DNA from: Auanema rhodensis
Taxonomy: Eukaryota; Nematoda; Chromadorea; Rhabditida; Rhabditidae
DNA: 64,000 nucleotides
Reading direction: 5' to 3'
NCBI GenBank assembly: GCA_964057225.1
Contig: OZ059900.1
Location: forward strand, 3,978,501-4,042,500
Part shown: positions 39,852 to 50,549 of the stretch, in pieces
Layout: the number at the start of each line of letters is the position of its first letter
How positions within the stretch are numbered: the stretch's first letter is position 1
Notes under the pieces: generated by a model
What the model was told of the DNA's origin: nothing
Databases searched by the model: none
The model's input: the letters and a program-made list of their open reading frames with translations, nothing else
Made by a program: the position numbers and the translations under genes

Positions 39852-39901
39852 ATGGCTTAATCCTTGAGGAAAGCTACAGCGCTGACAGAATCAATCAACT
39901 A
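39852..39901 (-). pseudogene. Divergent 18S head copy (minus)
   Basis: Its reverse complement is the divergent head form (GCTTTCCTCAAGGATTAAGCC). It pairs as an inverted repeat with 39515-39564, with about three mismatches; the equivalent pairs in later units have one. Confidence 0.75.
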
Positions 39902-40000
39902 AAATTTGGAATTTTTATCAAAATTTTTGATTTTTTAAATTAAAATTCTCGGGTGACCATTTATATGCGCTTTTTTTTTGAAAAATGGTTCCAATATTCC

Positions 40001-40066
40001 AATAAAGTATACTTTTTCTTACAAATAAAGTATACCTTTTCTTACAAATAAAGTATACCTTTTTTT
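40001..40066. repeat. 23-bp AATAAAGTATAC repeat, three copies
   Basis: AATAAAGTATAC followed by CTTTTCTTACA-type linker, three times; a related AATAAGGTATAC follows near 40126. The core contains the palindrome GTATAC. Equivalent blocks occur near 52806, 57076, 60081 and 63086. A 16-bp match (CCAATAAAGTATACTT) also occurs at about 36124-36139 next to the gene fragment. Confidence 0.8.
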
Positions 40067-40160
40067 AAATAAGGTATCAATATTGCTATCGCTATATACA
40101 ATCAATAAAACGTTATTTGAAACAAGAATAAGGTATACTTTCAGGTATAAAACAAAACAT

Positions 40161-40200
40161 CCAATCAAAGGATAGTCTCAACAGATCGCAGTATATAAAG
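40161..40200 (+). promoter_or_regulatory. CCAAT/TATA-like pair facing antisense into truncated 18S
   Basis: CCAATCAAAGG is followed about 30 bp later by GTATATAAAG (GTTTATAAAG in the later units), 25-30 bp before the cut 3' end of the truncated 18S. If active, it would transcribe the antisense strand of 18S. TATA-like strings are common in AT-rich DNA, so this is only suggestive. Confidence 0.2.
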
Positions 40201-40223
40201 ACTGCTCTACTGGATACAACACC

Positions 40224-41066
40224 TACGAATGTCCCCGAATCGTCCCTATTAATGATTAATTCGACTCTTAAACCAATAAATAGAACCGAAGTCCTCTTTT
40301 ATTATTCCATGATAGCACATACAAGCAATCACTTGCTTTGAGCGCTTCGATTTATTCAAAGTAAACTCGCCAGCCAGTATACACACCGAAGTACATACAC
40401 AAAACCAACAAAATAGACACATCTATGATTACCGGCAAGCCTTATCACAGAAAATGCCTCAGATCCAACTACGAGCTTTTTAACTACAGCAATAACGTTT
40501 TACACTAGTGGAGCTGGAATTACCGCGGCTGCTGGCACCAGACTTGCCCTCCACTGGGTCCTTGTAGAGCTATTTAAGCTCAGCTCAGTGAAATAATCAA
40601 TCTAAAAAGATTGATCTTTTTATTTTTAGTTACTATCTCACTGAAGTAGTGGATAAGTTACGCGCCTGCTGCCTTCCTTGGATGTGGTAGCCGTTTCTAA
40701 GGCTCCCTCTCCGGAGTCGAACCCTAATTCTCCGTTACCCGTGATCACCATGGTAATACTCTATATTACCATCAGGTTGATAGGGCAAACATTAATCTCG
40801 AAAAAAGACAGTAAAACCGTCGATTAACTGGGTTATTCAGAGTCAACAAACATTAATTTGGTTTGTACTAATAACTGCCTTGAACTTGGGAAGAAGAACA
40901 ACTATTAAGCATGTATTAGCTCCAGAATTACCACAGTTATCCATAGAAATCGAGAAAAATCATATCTGCTCTAATGAGCCGTTCGCAGTTTCTCAAAAAT
41001 AATGAACTTTATACATACATGGCTTAATCTTTTACTTGAGCATACAGCGCTGACAGAATCAATCAG
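40224..41066 (-). pseudogene. Truncated 18S copy 1 (5' half only, about 843 bp)
   Basis: Minus-strand 18S from its 5' end (41066) to the V4-downstream region, ending at the junction TACGAATG where full-length 18S continues into CCCTGCGCGAGAGG. It differs from the full copy at diagnostic sites: CTCGAAAAAAGACAG instead of CTCGAACATCGACAG, and CATTAATTTGG instead of CATAAAATTGG. The first change removes bases from a stem, in line with loss of constraint. Same cut point as the copies at 53030, 57300, 60305 and 63310. Confidence 0.9.
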
Positions 41067-41379
41067 ATTCGCAATAGAGAATCCATTATTTCTTACTAAA
41101 CAATATAAATATCGAGAAGTAGAATAATTTTTTTTTCCCAATTCACCAAAAAAAATTAAGAAAGTTGAAAAATCACACAGAAACGACACATTATAGAAAA
41201 TATTCACATTTTTCAATGTGAACAAGTAAAATTGCAGATAACGAAAATTATTGTAAAAATTTTCTCCTGCTACCTTACGATTGTGATATCGTTTCGGTGA
41301 ATAGTGTAACAATCTTCAGATATTATTTCATAATGTTTATATTCCGATGAAACATTCCAGTAAAAATTTTATGTAAAAT
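41067..41379 (-). other. Upstream spacer of truncated 18S copy 1
   Basis: Close match to 38500-38814, including ATTCGCAATAGAGAATCC next to the 18S head and the CTTACGATTGTGATATCG element. No gene seen. Confidence 0.7.
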
Positions 41380-41811
41380 ACTTTTCCTGCAAAAATACAC
41401 CTACAAACTACTTTTCCTGCAAAAATACACGAAAAAAAATTTTTCCTGCAAAAATACACAAAGAAAAAGTTTTCATGTATAAATACACGAAAAAAAATTT
41501 TTCCTGCAAAAATACACAAAGAAAAAGTTTTCATGTATAAATACACGAAAAAAAATTTTTCATGTATAAATACACGAAGAAACTACTTTTCCTGCAAAAA
41601 TACACAAAGAAAAAGTTTTCATGTATAAATACACAAAGAAAAAGTTTTCATGTATAAATACACGAAAAAAAATTTTTCCTGCAAAAATACACGAAGAAAC
41701 TACTTTTCCCGCAAAAATACACGAAGAAACTACTTTTCCTGCAAAAATACACGAAAAAAATTTTTCCTGCAAAAATACACGAAAAAAAAAATTTTTCCTG
41801 CAAAAATACAC
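41380..41811. repeat. 29-30 bp tandem repeat array, interrupted by the retroelement
   Basis: About 15 modules of the same family, starting with the CCTACAAACTAC tail variant. It ends abruptly inside a module after AAATACAC, where the LTR-like sequence TGCGATATG begins at 41812. Confidence 0.9.
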
Positions 41812-42457
41812 TGCGATATGAATTGTCTAAAGTTCTAAGTTTCTTGAGTTGCTAAGTCCAAAAAGGTGGGTTTTCAAGAACGAATCTTTACTATACGAGA
41901 GATAATGATTAAAAAAACAAAGTATTAGAACTATATCGAATTAGCACCAAAACTAACAACGATATTAACACGAACTAAAATAATATCAAGAGTGTCAACG
42001 TACCAACTAAATTAACTAATTAATAACTAACTAGAGAACTCACTCCCTCCATTCTACCTAACTATATATATATTAGACGATAGTTGATCTTAGGAGATCA
42101 AACCTAACTCTACATGTATTGTAGTATGAGCGGTACGATAGATATGTGACATCTCGGGGGGTGAAAAAAATGCTCAAGCCCCATTTGAGCAGGCTTGACT
42201 ACGTGAGAGAAAGATATCAGTAGCTACTATCTCTGATAAGCCGTACAGTGTCCAAAAGAATCTAGACTAACCTGTTGACCTATGGGATAATACTCAAGTG
42301 CAGAACTTCACCTTGATGTGATAGCTACTTACTCTTGACAAAAACCTCTGTGCTCTTCAACCAAGAACCATATCACTCATACGAAAACATAAGAGACCAT
42401 ACAACAAAACTAATTCAAAAAAAATAATAATAAGAAAAGAAAAAAAATCTTCTTCTT
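41812..42457 (-). mobile_element. 3' non-coding end and probable 3' LTR of the Ty3/gypsy element
   Basis: On the minus strand this is the 646 bp downstream of pol, ending ...CATATCGCA at 41812, so the element terminates in the canonical CA against repeat DNA. Candidate LTR starts with TG are 42151 (TGTCACATATC; about 340 bp, with a TATATATATA box inside) or 42042 (TGAGTTC, preceded by the purine-rich GAATGGAGGGAG). I cannot choose without the 5' LTR, which is missing. Confidence 0.55.
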
Positions 42458-45400
42458 CTACGACTTCGGTCGACCTCTATTCCTACGTCCCTGAGCTAAC
42501 TTCTGTGGAACGTTTACAAACTGTGTGTTTGAGGGAACCACAAGATCTGATTGTACCCAAGTAGGATTTTTGTTCAGATCTAAAAGAACTGAAGTTTTTG
42601 CTATATCCTTTACCGTAAATGGTCCACGAAACGGGAGTCCTAACTTCTTTTGAGCCCCTTGTTCGTTCAATATCTTAACGAACACTTCTTCTCCTTGCCT
42701 AAACCGATGGGAGGATGACACCTTATGTTTCGCGTCGTAAGCCGACTTCATAAGCTCAGCTTGTTTCTGTGAACGTTCAAGAGCAACTTTACGTGAACGA
42801 CCTAAAACTTCTTTCAGCTCTAATAAATAAGCATCCATATCTGTCAGCTGGAATTGTGACTCAGAGTAAAACTCTGAAAATAATCGTGGAGCTGTTCCAT
42901 ATAACAACTCATAAGGTGAGAATCCTGTTCTCTCATGTACAGCTGTATTATATCCAAATAGAACAAGTGGGAGCCTAGTGTCCCAATCTGAGCGAGCACA
43001 ATCGCTTTTTCTTAACATGCCTACAATTGTTTGGTGAGTTCTTTCCGCCAGCCCATTTTCTCTGGGATTATAAGCCTTTGACGGACACCATGTAATTTGT
43101 AGCGAATCGCAAAGAGCTTTGAAATATTTATTGTCAAACTCTAACCCGTTGTACGAAATTATGCGTGTGGGTAACCGTGCCCCATATCCTATCCACCCGG
43201 TTAAAAATGACTTGACGCATAACTCTGCTGACTTGTTGGGCAGTGGGTAAATTTCTGCCCATTTTGAAAAATAATCAACCACCACTAGACCATACCTATT
43301 ACCCTTTCTAGACATGCCCAACTCTACCATGTCCATTCCCACAGTCTCGAACGGTTTTGTAACTAAAATGGGATTTAACGGTGGAACATTAGTGGATTTG
43401 TAATTGTTTAAGTAACATGATAGACACTTTTTATGCCACTTAATTATATCTGGACCCATTCCCAACCAAAAAAAATTCTCTTTTAAACGCTTTAGCAGCT
43501 TATCTGGCCCTAGGTGCCCTGCCCATACTCCTCCATGCGTATCAGCTATTAGCTTTTCTCGCAACGAGACAGGTACTACCAACAGTTCCTTACCATCCGG
43601 CGTGAGATGGTACAATTTCTGGTTTCTCATAACGAATTCTTTCAACTGAAACCGCTTACCTCCTAAACGAACAACCGTTTCTCCGGATTCATCCAGTCTA
43701 TCGAGAAGTGTTGAAAATTCCGGATCTATTTTCAAGGCTGATATCCACTCATCCTGTTTTCCCTGTTCCAGCTCGATCCTACCGATCACTACTTCTTCAG
43801 TGAACTTGAACTCTTTTTCAGTGGTCTGCCCACCACAATCAACTGGTCCTCTGCTGAGACCGTCAGCTACCCTGTTCGCCGGCCCTTTAATGTATTCTAT
43901 CTGTAAATCATAAGTTCTCAACTTGATTGCCCATCGTAGAACTCGATTGGATGTTTGGCTATTTGCAAACAGACTGAGCAAAGGTAAGTGATCTGTTCTC
44001 ACAATTATCCTAACACCATAAATCAAACCATGAAATCTTTCACAAGCATGTACGATTGCTAGTGCCTCCAGATCTGTAATAGCATACTTCACTTCGTGCT
44101 TTGTCAATCCCCTTGACGTAAAAGCGATCGGATGATATAAATCATCTTGCTGTTTTTGGGTGAGAACGGCGCCCGTTCCTTTCAAACTTGCATCTGTGTA
44201 AAGGATCATTGGTCTTGTACCGTCCCTAGCTGCATCTATATCCGGTTGATGAAGTACAGGCGTGGAACTCATCTTCTGTTTCAGCTTGTTGAAAGACTGT
44301 AAGCACTCCTCATCGAAGTTCCATTCCTTCTTTGTAGAAGTGAGTGCATAGAGAGGTTTCGCAATAACCGCGAAATGTAGTATAAACCTACGATGATACG
44401 AGATCATTCCTAGAAATGTGCGGAGATCCGCTAAACACTGGGGTACTGGGTATTCCACGATGGCCCGTACCTTTTCAGGATCAGTCCGAAGACCTCCAGC
44501 TGATACAATATGACCTAAGAACCGTAACTCAGCTTGAAATAACTTACACTTACTTGGCTTCAACGTGACTCTGAAGCTCTTAAACAGTTGGAAGATCTCA
44601 TCCAAGACTTCCAAGTGTCGTGCTGTTGATGTTGTACTGATTATGACATCATCCACATACGTGTGGACCTCTTTACCCCATAACTTACTGTGACTCAATA
44701 TATAATCCATAGAACGTTGAAAAACAGAAGGGCTGTTACTGAGACCAAAAGGAAGTCGCTTGAACTGGTACAACCCTTTGTGCGTTACGAACGCTGACTT
44801 TTCCTTAGCTGCTTCCTCTAGCGGGATTTGGAAAAATCCTTGAAAGCAATCTATCGAACTGAAAACTGTATACCCTGCCAGTCTTTGTAGCGTTAGTTCA
44901 GCATTTGGTAGAGGATACTTATCCTTTTTCAGCACCTTATTCAGAGCTCTATAATCAACGCAGACTCGCAAAGATCCATCCTGCTTCCTCACTAATACCA
45001 ATGGCGAAGACCAACTAGAAGACGATCTTTCCGTTATTCCTGACGACTCCATCTCGTCCAAAATAGCACCAAGCTCCCTCTGTACTGCGAGTGGCACTGG
45101 TCGCACCCTTTGTGCAATAGGCGCAGCATCGCCCGTATCGATCGGAGCTGGGGGTACAAGCATAGTCTGCAAATTCTTTTCGTTTGTCGAGAACAGGGTT
45201 TCATGCTTCCTCAGAAGAGACATGACGTCTTTCTTGCGCACTATCTTGCTGTCAACCGCATCAACTATCTTTTGAAGCTGAGCCGACGTGTCTGTTAATT
45301 CATCTTCGTCTGTATATTCCACACGCTGACAGACAAGGTCTAAAGACGGTGTTTCCTGTAATAATGATCCCACCACTTGGGATTTTTTAAATACTAACGG

Positions 45401-45709
45401 ATGCAATCCTGAGTTATGCACCGGTATTTCTAACAACTCGCCAACAGGCGAACCTACCGTACTCGGTATTGACGGTTCTTCACTAAAAAACGAAACCGGC
45501 TGCTTGGTTCCTGACCCATCAATTGTTACAATCTTGGAGCAACCTGGTGGGATTACACATCTCGCCTGAATCTTTGCAAGATCACTCTCAAGACACAACT
45601 GAATACCTAAAGCAGCAAACGAATTAGAGCCCAGTATTACCTGTGGCGTGTTCATGAACGCTACTGACACCTTAGCGGTTCGTTTACTTCGAATAAGGTG
45701 GATATCCAC
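42458..45709 (-). CDS. pol: Ty3/gypsy-type Pol polyprotein, 5'-truncated, integrase-dead
   Basis: A 1083-codon frame with domains in order. The tail of an aspartic protease is at about 15-45 (VILGSNSFAALGI; the catalytic DTG/DSG is missing). Reverse transcriptase spans about 225-400, with D287 and YVDD at 351-354, and LPFGLSNSPSVFQ. RNase H spans about 500-620 with D506, E548, D573 and D616 all present. The integrase zinc finger is H725, H732, C762, C765. The integrase core has D793 and E884, but Tyr853 stands where the second catalytic Asp is expected (SYNGLEF). A GPF-type module (G1029-P1030-F1031) and a basic tail follow. There is no true start: the frame opens at GTG just after an in-frame TAG (45710-45712) contributed by the joined 18S sequence, and the first ATG is codon 19. 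Gag, the protease active site and the 5' LTR are absent. RT/RNase H order and motifs place it in Ty3/gypsy (Metaviridae); clade not assigned. GC content is well above the flanking repeats. Confidence 0.93.
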   Translation of the reverse strand: MDIHLIRSKRTAKVSVAFMNTPQVILGSNSFAALGIQLCLESDLAKIQARCVIPPGCSKIVTIDGSGTKQPVSFFSEEPSIPSTVGSPVGELLEIPVHNSGLHPLVFKKSQVVGSLLQETPSLDLVCQRVEYTDEDELTDTSAQLQKIVDAVDSKIVRKKDVMSLLRKHETLFSTNEKNLQTMLVPPAPIDTGDAAPIAQRVRPVPLAVQRELGAILDEMESSGITERSSSSWSSPLVLVRKQDGSLRVCVDYRALNKVLKKDKYPLPNAELTLQRLAGYTVFSSIDCFQGFFQIPLEEAAKEKSAFVTHKGLYQFKRLPFGLSNSPSVFQRSMDYILSHSKLWGKEVHTYVDDVIISTTSTARHLEVLDEIFQLFKSFRVTLKPSKCKLFQAELRFLGHIVSAGGLRTDPEKVRAIVEYPVPQCLADLRTFLGMISYHRRFILHFAVIAKPLYALTSTKKEWNFDEECLQSFNKLKQKMSSTPVLHQPDIDAARDGTRPMILYTDASLKGTGAVLTQKQQDDLYHPIAFTSRGLTKHEVKYAITDLEALAIVHACERFHGLIYGVRIIVRTDHLPLLSLFANSQTSNRVLRWAIKLRTYDLQIEYIKGPANRVADGLSRGPVDCGGQTTEKEFKFTEEVVIGRIELEQGKQDEWISALKIDPEFSTLLDRLDESGETVVRLGGKRFQLKEFVMRNQKLYHLTPDGKELLVVPVSLREKLIADTHGGVWAGHLGPDKLLKRLKENFFWLGMGPDIIKWHKKCLSCYLNNYKSTNVPPLNPILVTKPFETVGMDMVELGMSRKGNRYGLVVVDYFSKWAEIYPLPNKSAELCVKSFLTGWIGYGARLPTRIISYNGLEFDNKYFKALCDSLQITWCPSKAYNPRENGLAERTHQTIVGMLRKSDCARSDWDTRLPLVLFGYNTAVHERTGFSPYELLYGTAPRLFSEFYSESQFQLTDMDAYLLELKEVLGRSRKVALERSQKQAELMKSAYDAKHKVSSSHRFRQGEEVFVKILNEQGAQKKLGLPFRGPFTVKDIAKTSVLLDLNKNPTWVQSDLVVPSNTQFVNVPQKLAQGRRNRGRPKS

Positions 45710-46052
45710 CTAATTCTCCGTTACCCGTGATCACCATGGTAAAACTCTATATTACCATCAGGTTGATAGGGCAAACATTAATCTCGAACATCGACAGTAA
45801 AACCGTCGATTAACTGGGTTATTCAGAGTCAACAAACATAAAATTGGTTTGTACTAATAACTGCGTTGAACTTGGGAAGAAGAACAACTATTAAGCATGT
45901 ATTAGCTCCAGAATTACCACAGTTATCCATAGAAATCGAGAAAAATCATATCTGCTCTAATGAGCCGTTCGCAGTTTCTCAAAAATAATGAACTTTATAC
46001 ATGCATGGCTTAATCTTTTACTTGAGCATACAGCGCTGACAGAATCAATCAG
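45709..46052 (-). pseudogene. 18S 5'-terminal fragment (344 bp) fused to the retroelement
   Basis: Minus-strand 18S from its 5' end (46052) to CCTAATTCTCCG, where the retroelement frame starts. The shared CCTA at the joint suggests a microhomology junction. At two sites it reads like the full-length gene (CTCGAACATCGACAG, CATAAAATTGG), at others like the truncated family (GTGATCACCATGG, CTCAAAAATAATG), so it is a mosaic. Confidence 0.9.
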
Positions 46053-46096
46053 ATTCGCAATAGAGAATCCATTATTTCTTACTAAACAATATAAAT
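46053..46096 (-). other. 44-bp remnant of the 18S upstream spacer
   Basis: The first 44 bp of the usual upstream spacer (ATTCGCAATAGAG ... ATATAAAT) follow the 18S head, then sequence switches directly into another 18S copy at ACCTCTCGCG. This is a head-to-middle 18S junction without the rest of the spacer. Confidence 0.8.
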
Positions 46097-46953
46097 ACCT
46101 CTCGCGCAGGGATACGAATGCCCCCGAATTGTCCCTATTAATCATTAATTCGACTCTCAAACCAATAAATAGAACCGAAGTCCTCTTTTATTATTCCATG
46201 ATAGCACATACAAGCAATCGCTTGCTTTGAGCGCTGTGATTTATTCAAAGTAAACCCGAGCCAGTATACACACCGAAGTACATACACAAAACCGACAAAA
46301 TAGACACATCTATGATTACCGGCAAGCCGTATCACAGAAAATGCCTCAGATCCAACTACGAGCTTTTCAACTACAGCAATAACGTTTTACACTAGTGGAG
46401 CTGGAATTACCGCGGCTGCTGGCACCAGACTTGCCCTCCACTGGGTCCTTGTAGAGCTATTTAAGCTCAGCTCAGTGAAATAATCAATCTAAAAAGATTG
46501 ATCTTTTTATTTTTAGTTACTATCTCACTGAAGTAGTGGATAAGTTACGCGCCTGCTGCCTTCCTTGGATGTGGTAGCCGTTTCTAAGGCTCCCTCTCCG
46601 GAGTCGAACCCTAATTCTCCGTTACCCGTGATCACCATGGTAAAACTCTATATCACCATCAGGTTGATAGGGCAAACATTAATCTCGAAAAAAGACAGTA
46701 AAACCGTCGATTAACTGGGTTATTCAGAGTCAACAAACATTAAATTGGTTTGTACTAATAACTGCGTTGAACTTGGGAAGAAGAACAACTATTAAGCATG
46801 TATTAGCTCCAGAATTACCACAGTTATCCATAGAAATCGAGAAAAATCATATCTGCTCTAATGAGCCGTTCGCAGTTTCTCAAAAATAATGAACTTTATA
46901 CATGCATGGCTTAATCTTTTACTTGAGCATACAGCGCTGACAGAATCAATCAG
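46097..46953 (-). pseudogene. Truncated 18S copy 3 (about 857 bp, slightly longer 3' end)
   Basis: Truncated-family diagnostics (CTCGAAAAAAGACAG, CATTAAATTGG). It reaches about 15 bp further into 18S than the other truncated copies (to CCTCTCGCGCAGGG), so its 3' break is independent of the common TACGAATG cut. Confidence 0.88.
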
Positions 46954-47264
46954 ATTCGCAATAGAGAATCCATTATTTCTTACTAAACAATATAAATATC
47001 GAGAAGTAGAATAATTTTTTTTTCCCAATTCACCAAAAAAATTAAGAAAGTTGAAAAATCACACAGAAACGACACATTATAGAAAATTCACATTTTTCAA
47101 TGTGAACAAGTAAAATTGCAGATAACGAAAATTATTGTAAAAATTTTCTCCTGCTACCTTACGATTGTGATATCGTTTCGGTGAATAGTGTAACAATCTT
47201 CAGATATTATTTCATAATGTTTATATTCCGATGAAACATTCCAGTAAAAATTTTATGTAAAATA
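46954..47264 (-). other. Upstream spacer of truncated 18S copy 3
   Basis: Same block as 38500-38814 with small indels (for example AGAAAATTCAC instead of AGAAAATATTCAC). No gene seen. Confidence 0.7.
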
Positions 47265-49255
47265 CTTTTCCTGCAAAAATACACCTACAAACTACTTTTC
47301 CTGCAAAATTACACGAAAAAAAATTTTTCCTGCAAAAATACACAAAGAAAAAGTTTTCATGTATAAATACACAAAGAAAAAGTTTTCATGTATAAATACA
47401 CGAAGAAACTACTTTTCCTGCAAAAATACACAAAGAAAAAGTTTTCATGTATAAATACACGAAAAAAAATTTTTCCTGCAAAAATACACGAAGAAACTAC
47501 TTTTACCGCAAAAATACACGAAGAAACTACTTTTCCTGCAAAAATACACCTACAAATTACATTTCCTGCAAAAATACACGAAAAAAAATTTTTCCTGCAA
47601 AAATACACAAAGAAAAAGTTTTCATGTATAAATACACGAAAAAAATTTTTCCTGCAAAAATACACGAAGAAACTACTTTTCTTGCAAAAATACACAAAGA
47701 AAAAGTTTTCCTGCAAATATACACGAAAAAAAATTTTTCCTGCAAAAATACACGAAAAAAAATTTTTCCTGCAAAAATACACGAAGAAACTACTTTTCCT
47801 GCAAAAATACACTAAGAAAAAGTTTTCATGTATAAATACACGAAAAAAAAATTTTCCTGCAAAAATACACGAAGAAACTACTTTTCCCGCAAAAATACAC
47901 GAAGAAACTACTTTTCCTGCAAAAATACATGAAAAAAATTTTTCCTGCAAAAATACACGAAGAAACTACTTTTCCTGCAAAAATACACGAAAAAAATTTT
48001 TCATGCAAAAATACACGAAAAAAAATTTTTCCTGCAAAAATACACAAAGAAAAAGTTTTCATGTATAAATACACAAAGAAAAAGTTTTCATGTATAAATA
48101 CACGTAGAAACTACTTTTCCTGCAAAAATACACAAAGAAAAAGTTTTCATGTATAAATACACGAAAAAAAATTTTTCCTGCAAAAATACACGAAGAAACT
48201 ACTTTTACCGCAAAAATACACCTACAAACTACTTTTACCGCAAAAATACACGAAGAAACTACTTTTCCTGCAAAAATACACCTACAAACTACTTTTCCTG
48301 CAAAAATACACAAAAAAAAATTTTTCCTGCAAAAATACACAAAGAAAAAGTTTTCATGTATAAATACACGAAAAAAAAATTTTCCTGCAAAAATACACGA
48401 AAAAAAATTTTTCCTGCAAAAATACACGAAGAAAAAGTTTTCATGTATAAATACACTAAGAAAAAGTTTTCATGTATAAATACACGAAAAAAAAAATTTC
48501 CTGCAAAAATACACGAAGAAACTACTTTTCCCGCAAAAATACCCGAAGAAACTACTTTTCCTGCAAAAATACACTAAGAAAAAGTTTTCATGTATAAATA
48601 CACGAAAAAAAAAATTTCCTGCAAAAATACACGAAGAAACTACTTTTCCCGCAAAAATACCCGAAGAAACTACTTTTCCTGCAAAAATACACGAAAAAAA
48701 ATTTTTCATGTATAAATACACGAAAAAACTACTTTTCTTGCAAAAATACACAAAGAAAAAGTTTTCCTGCAAATATACACGAAAAAAAATTTTTCCTGCA
48801 AAAATACACGAAAAAAAATTTTTCCTGCAAAAATACACGAAGAAACTACTTTTCCTGCAAAAATACATGAAAAAAATTTTTCCTGCAAAAATACACGAAG
48901 AAACTACTTTTCCTGCAAAAATACACGAAAAAAATTTTTCCTGCAAAAATACACGAAAAAAAATTTTTCCTGCAAAAATACACAAAGAAAAAGTTTTCAT
49001 GTATAAATACACGAAAAAAAATTTTTCCTGCAAAAATACACGAAGAAACTACTTTTCCTGCAAAAATACACAAAAAAAACTTTTTCCTGCAAAAATACAC
49101 GAAAAAAAATTTTTCCTGCAAAAATACACGAAAAAAATTTTTCCTGCAAAAATACACGAAAAAAAATTTTTCCTGCAAAAATACACAAAGAAAAAGTTTT
49201 CATGTATAAACACACGAAAAAAAATTTTTCCTGCAAAAATACACGAAGAAACTAC
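47265..49255. repeat. Long 29-30 bp tandem repeat array (about 2 kb)
   Basis: About 68 modules mixing the three tail types plus the CCTACAAACTAC tail and the CCTGC, CTTGC, CCCGC, ACCGC and CATGTAT head variants. Runs of the same module order recur inside the array. It ends at GAAGAAACTAC, joined to CTTACGATTGTG of the upstream spacer through shared CTAC. Long open frames on both strands (to 226 codons) come from stop-free 30-bp modules and are not taken as genes. Confidence 0.92.
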
Positions 49256-49364
49256 CTTACGATTGTGATATCGTTTCGGTGAATAGTGTAACAATCTTCA
49301 GATATTATTTCATAATGTTTATATTCCGATGAAACATTCCAGTAAAAATTTTATGTAAAATACT
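49256..49364. repeat. 109-bp piece of upstream spacer between arrays, copy 1
   Basis: CTTACGATTGTGATATCG through ATTTTATGTAAAATA, i.e. the part of the upstream spacer next to the 29-30-bp array, without the 18S side. It marks the start of a nested amplified unit; copies follow at 50444 and 51339. Confidence 0.85.
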
Positions 49365-50443
49365 TTTCCTGCAAAAATACACCTACAAACTACTTTTCCT
49401 GCAAAATTACACGAAAAAAAATTTTTCCTGCAAAAATACACAAAGAAAAAGTTTTCATGTATAAATACACGAAAAAAAATTTTTCCTGCAAAAATACACA
49501 AAGAAAAAGTTTTCATGTATAAACACACGAAAAAAAATTTTTCCTGCAAAAATACACGAAGAAACTACTTTTCTTGCAAAAATACACAAAGAAAAAGTTT
49601 TCCTGCAAATATACACGAAAAAAAAATTTTCCTGCAAAAATACACAAAGAAAAAGTTTTCATGTATAAACACACGAAAAAAAATTTTTCCTGCAAAAATA
49701 CACGAAGAAACTACTTTTCTTGCAAAAATACACAAAGAAAAAGTTTTCCTGCAAAAATACACGAAAAAAAATTTTTCCTGCAAAAATACACGAAAAAAAA
49801 TTTTTCCTGCAAAAATACACGAAAAAAAAATTTTCCTGCAAAAATACACGAAAAAAAATTTTTCCTGCAAAAATACACGAAGAAACTACTTTTCCTGCAA
49901 AAATACACTAAGAAAAAGTTTTCATGTATAAATACACGAAAAAAAAAATTTCCTGCAAAAATACACGAAGAAACTACTTTTCCCGCAAAAATACCCGAAG
50001 AAACTACTTTTCCTGCAAAAATACACGAAAAAAAATTTTTCATGTATAAATACACGAAAAAACTACTTTTCTTGCAAAAATACACAAAGAAAAAGTTTTC
50101 CTGCAAATATACACGAAAAAAAATTTTTCCTGCAAAAATACACGAAAAAAAATTTTTCCTGCAAAAATACACGAAGAAACTACTTTTCCTGCAAAAATAC
50201 ATGAAAAAAATTTTTCCTGCAAAAATACACGAAGAAACTACTTTTCCTGCAAAAATACACGAAAAAAATTTTTCCTGCAAAAATACACGAAAAAAAATTT
50301 TTCCTGCAAAAATACACGAAAAAAATTTTTCCTGCAAAAATACACGAAAAAAAATTTTTCCTGCAAAAATACACAAAGAAAAAGTTTTCATGTATAAACA
50401 CACGAAAAAAAATTTTTCCTGCAAAAATACACGAAGAAACTAC
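49365..50443. repeat. 29-30 bp array, nested unit 1 (1188-bp period)
   Basis: Array of the same modules plus the leading spacer piece forms a 1188-bp unit (49256-50443). The module order at both ends matches the next unit. Confidence 0.88.
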
Positions 50444-50549
50444 CTTACGATTGTGATATCGTTTCGGTGAATAGTGTAACAATCTTCAGATATTATTTCA
50501 TAATGTTTATATTCCGATGAAACATTCCAGTAAAAATTTTATGTAAAAT
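50444..50549. repeat. Upstream-spacer piece between arrays, copy 2
   Basis: Same sequence as 49256-49364, 1188 bp further on. Confidence 0.85.

Larger units (their letters stand above)
39231..40223. repeat. Head segment 1: four 18S 5'-terminus copies plus GTATAC repeats
   Basis: About 1 kb of mostly AT-rich sequence carrying copies of the 18S 5' end at 39286-39371 (+), 39515-39567 (+, divergent form), 39604-39667 (+) and 39852-39901 (-, divergent form). These are followed by AATAAAGTATAC repeats (40001-40066) and a promoter-like stretch next to the cut end of a truncated 18S. The segment recurs at 52031, 56300, 59305 and 62310. No protein-coding potential was recognised. Confidence 0.85.

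Noticed and set aside
41812-42457. Exact 3' LTR boundaries
   Set aside because: Without a 5' LTR or target-site duplication there is nothing to compare; two TG starts are possible.
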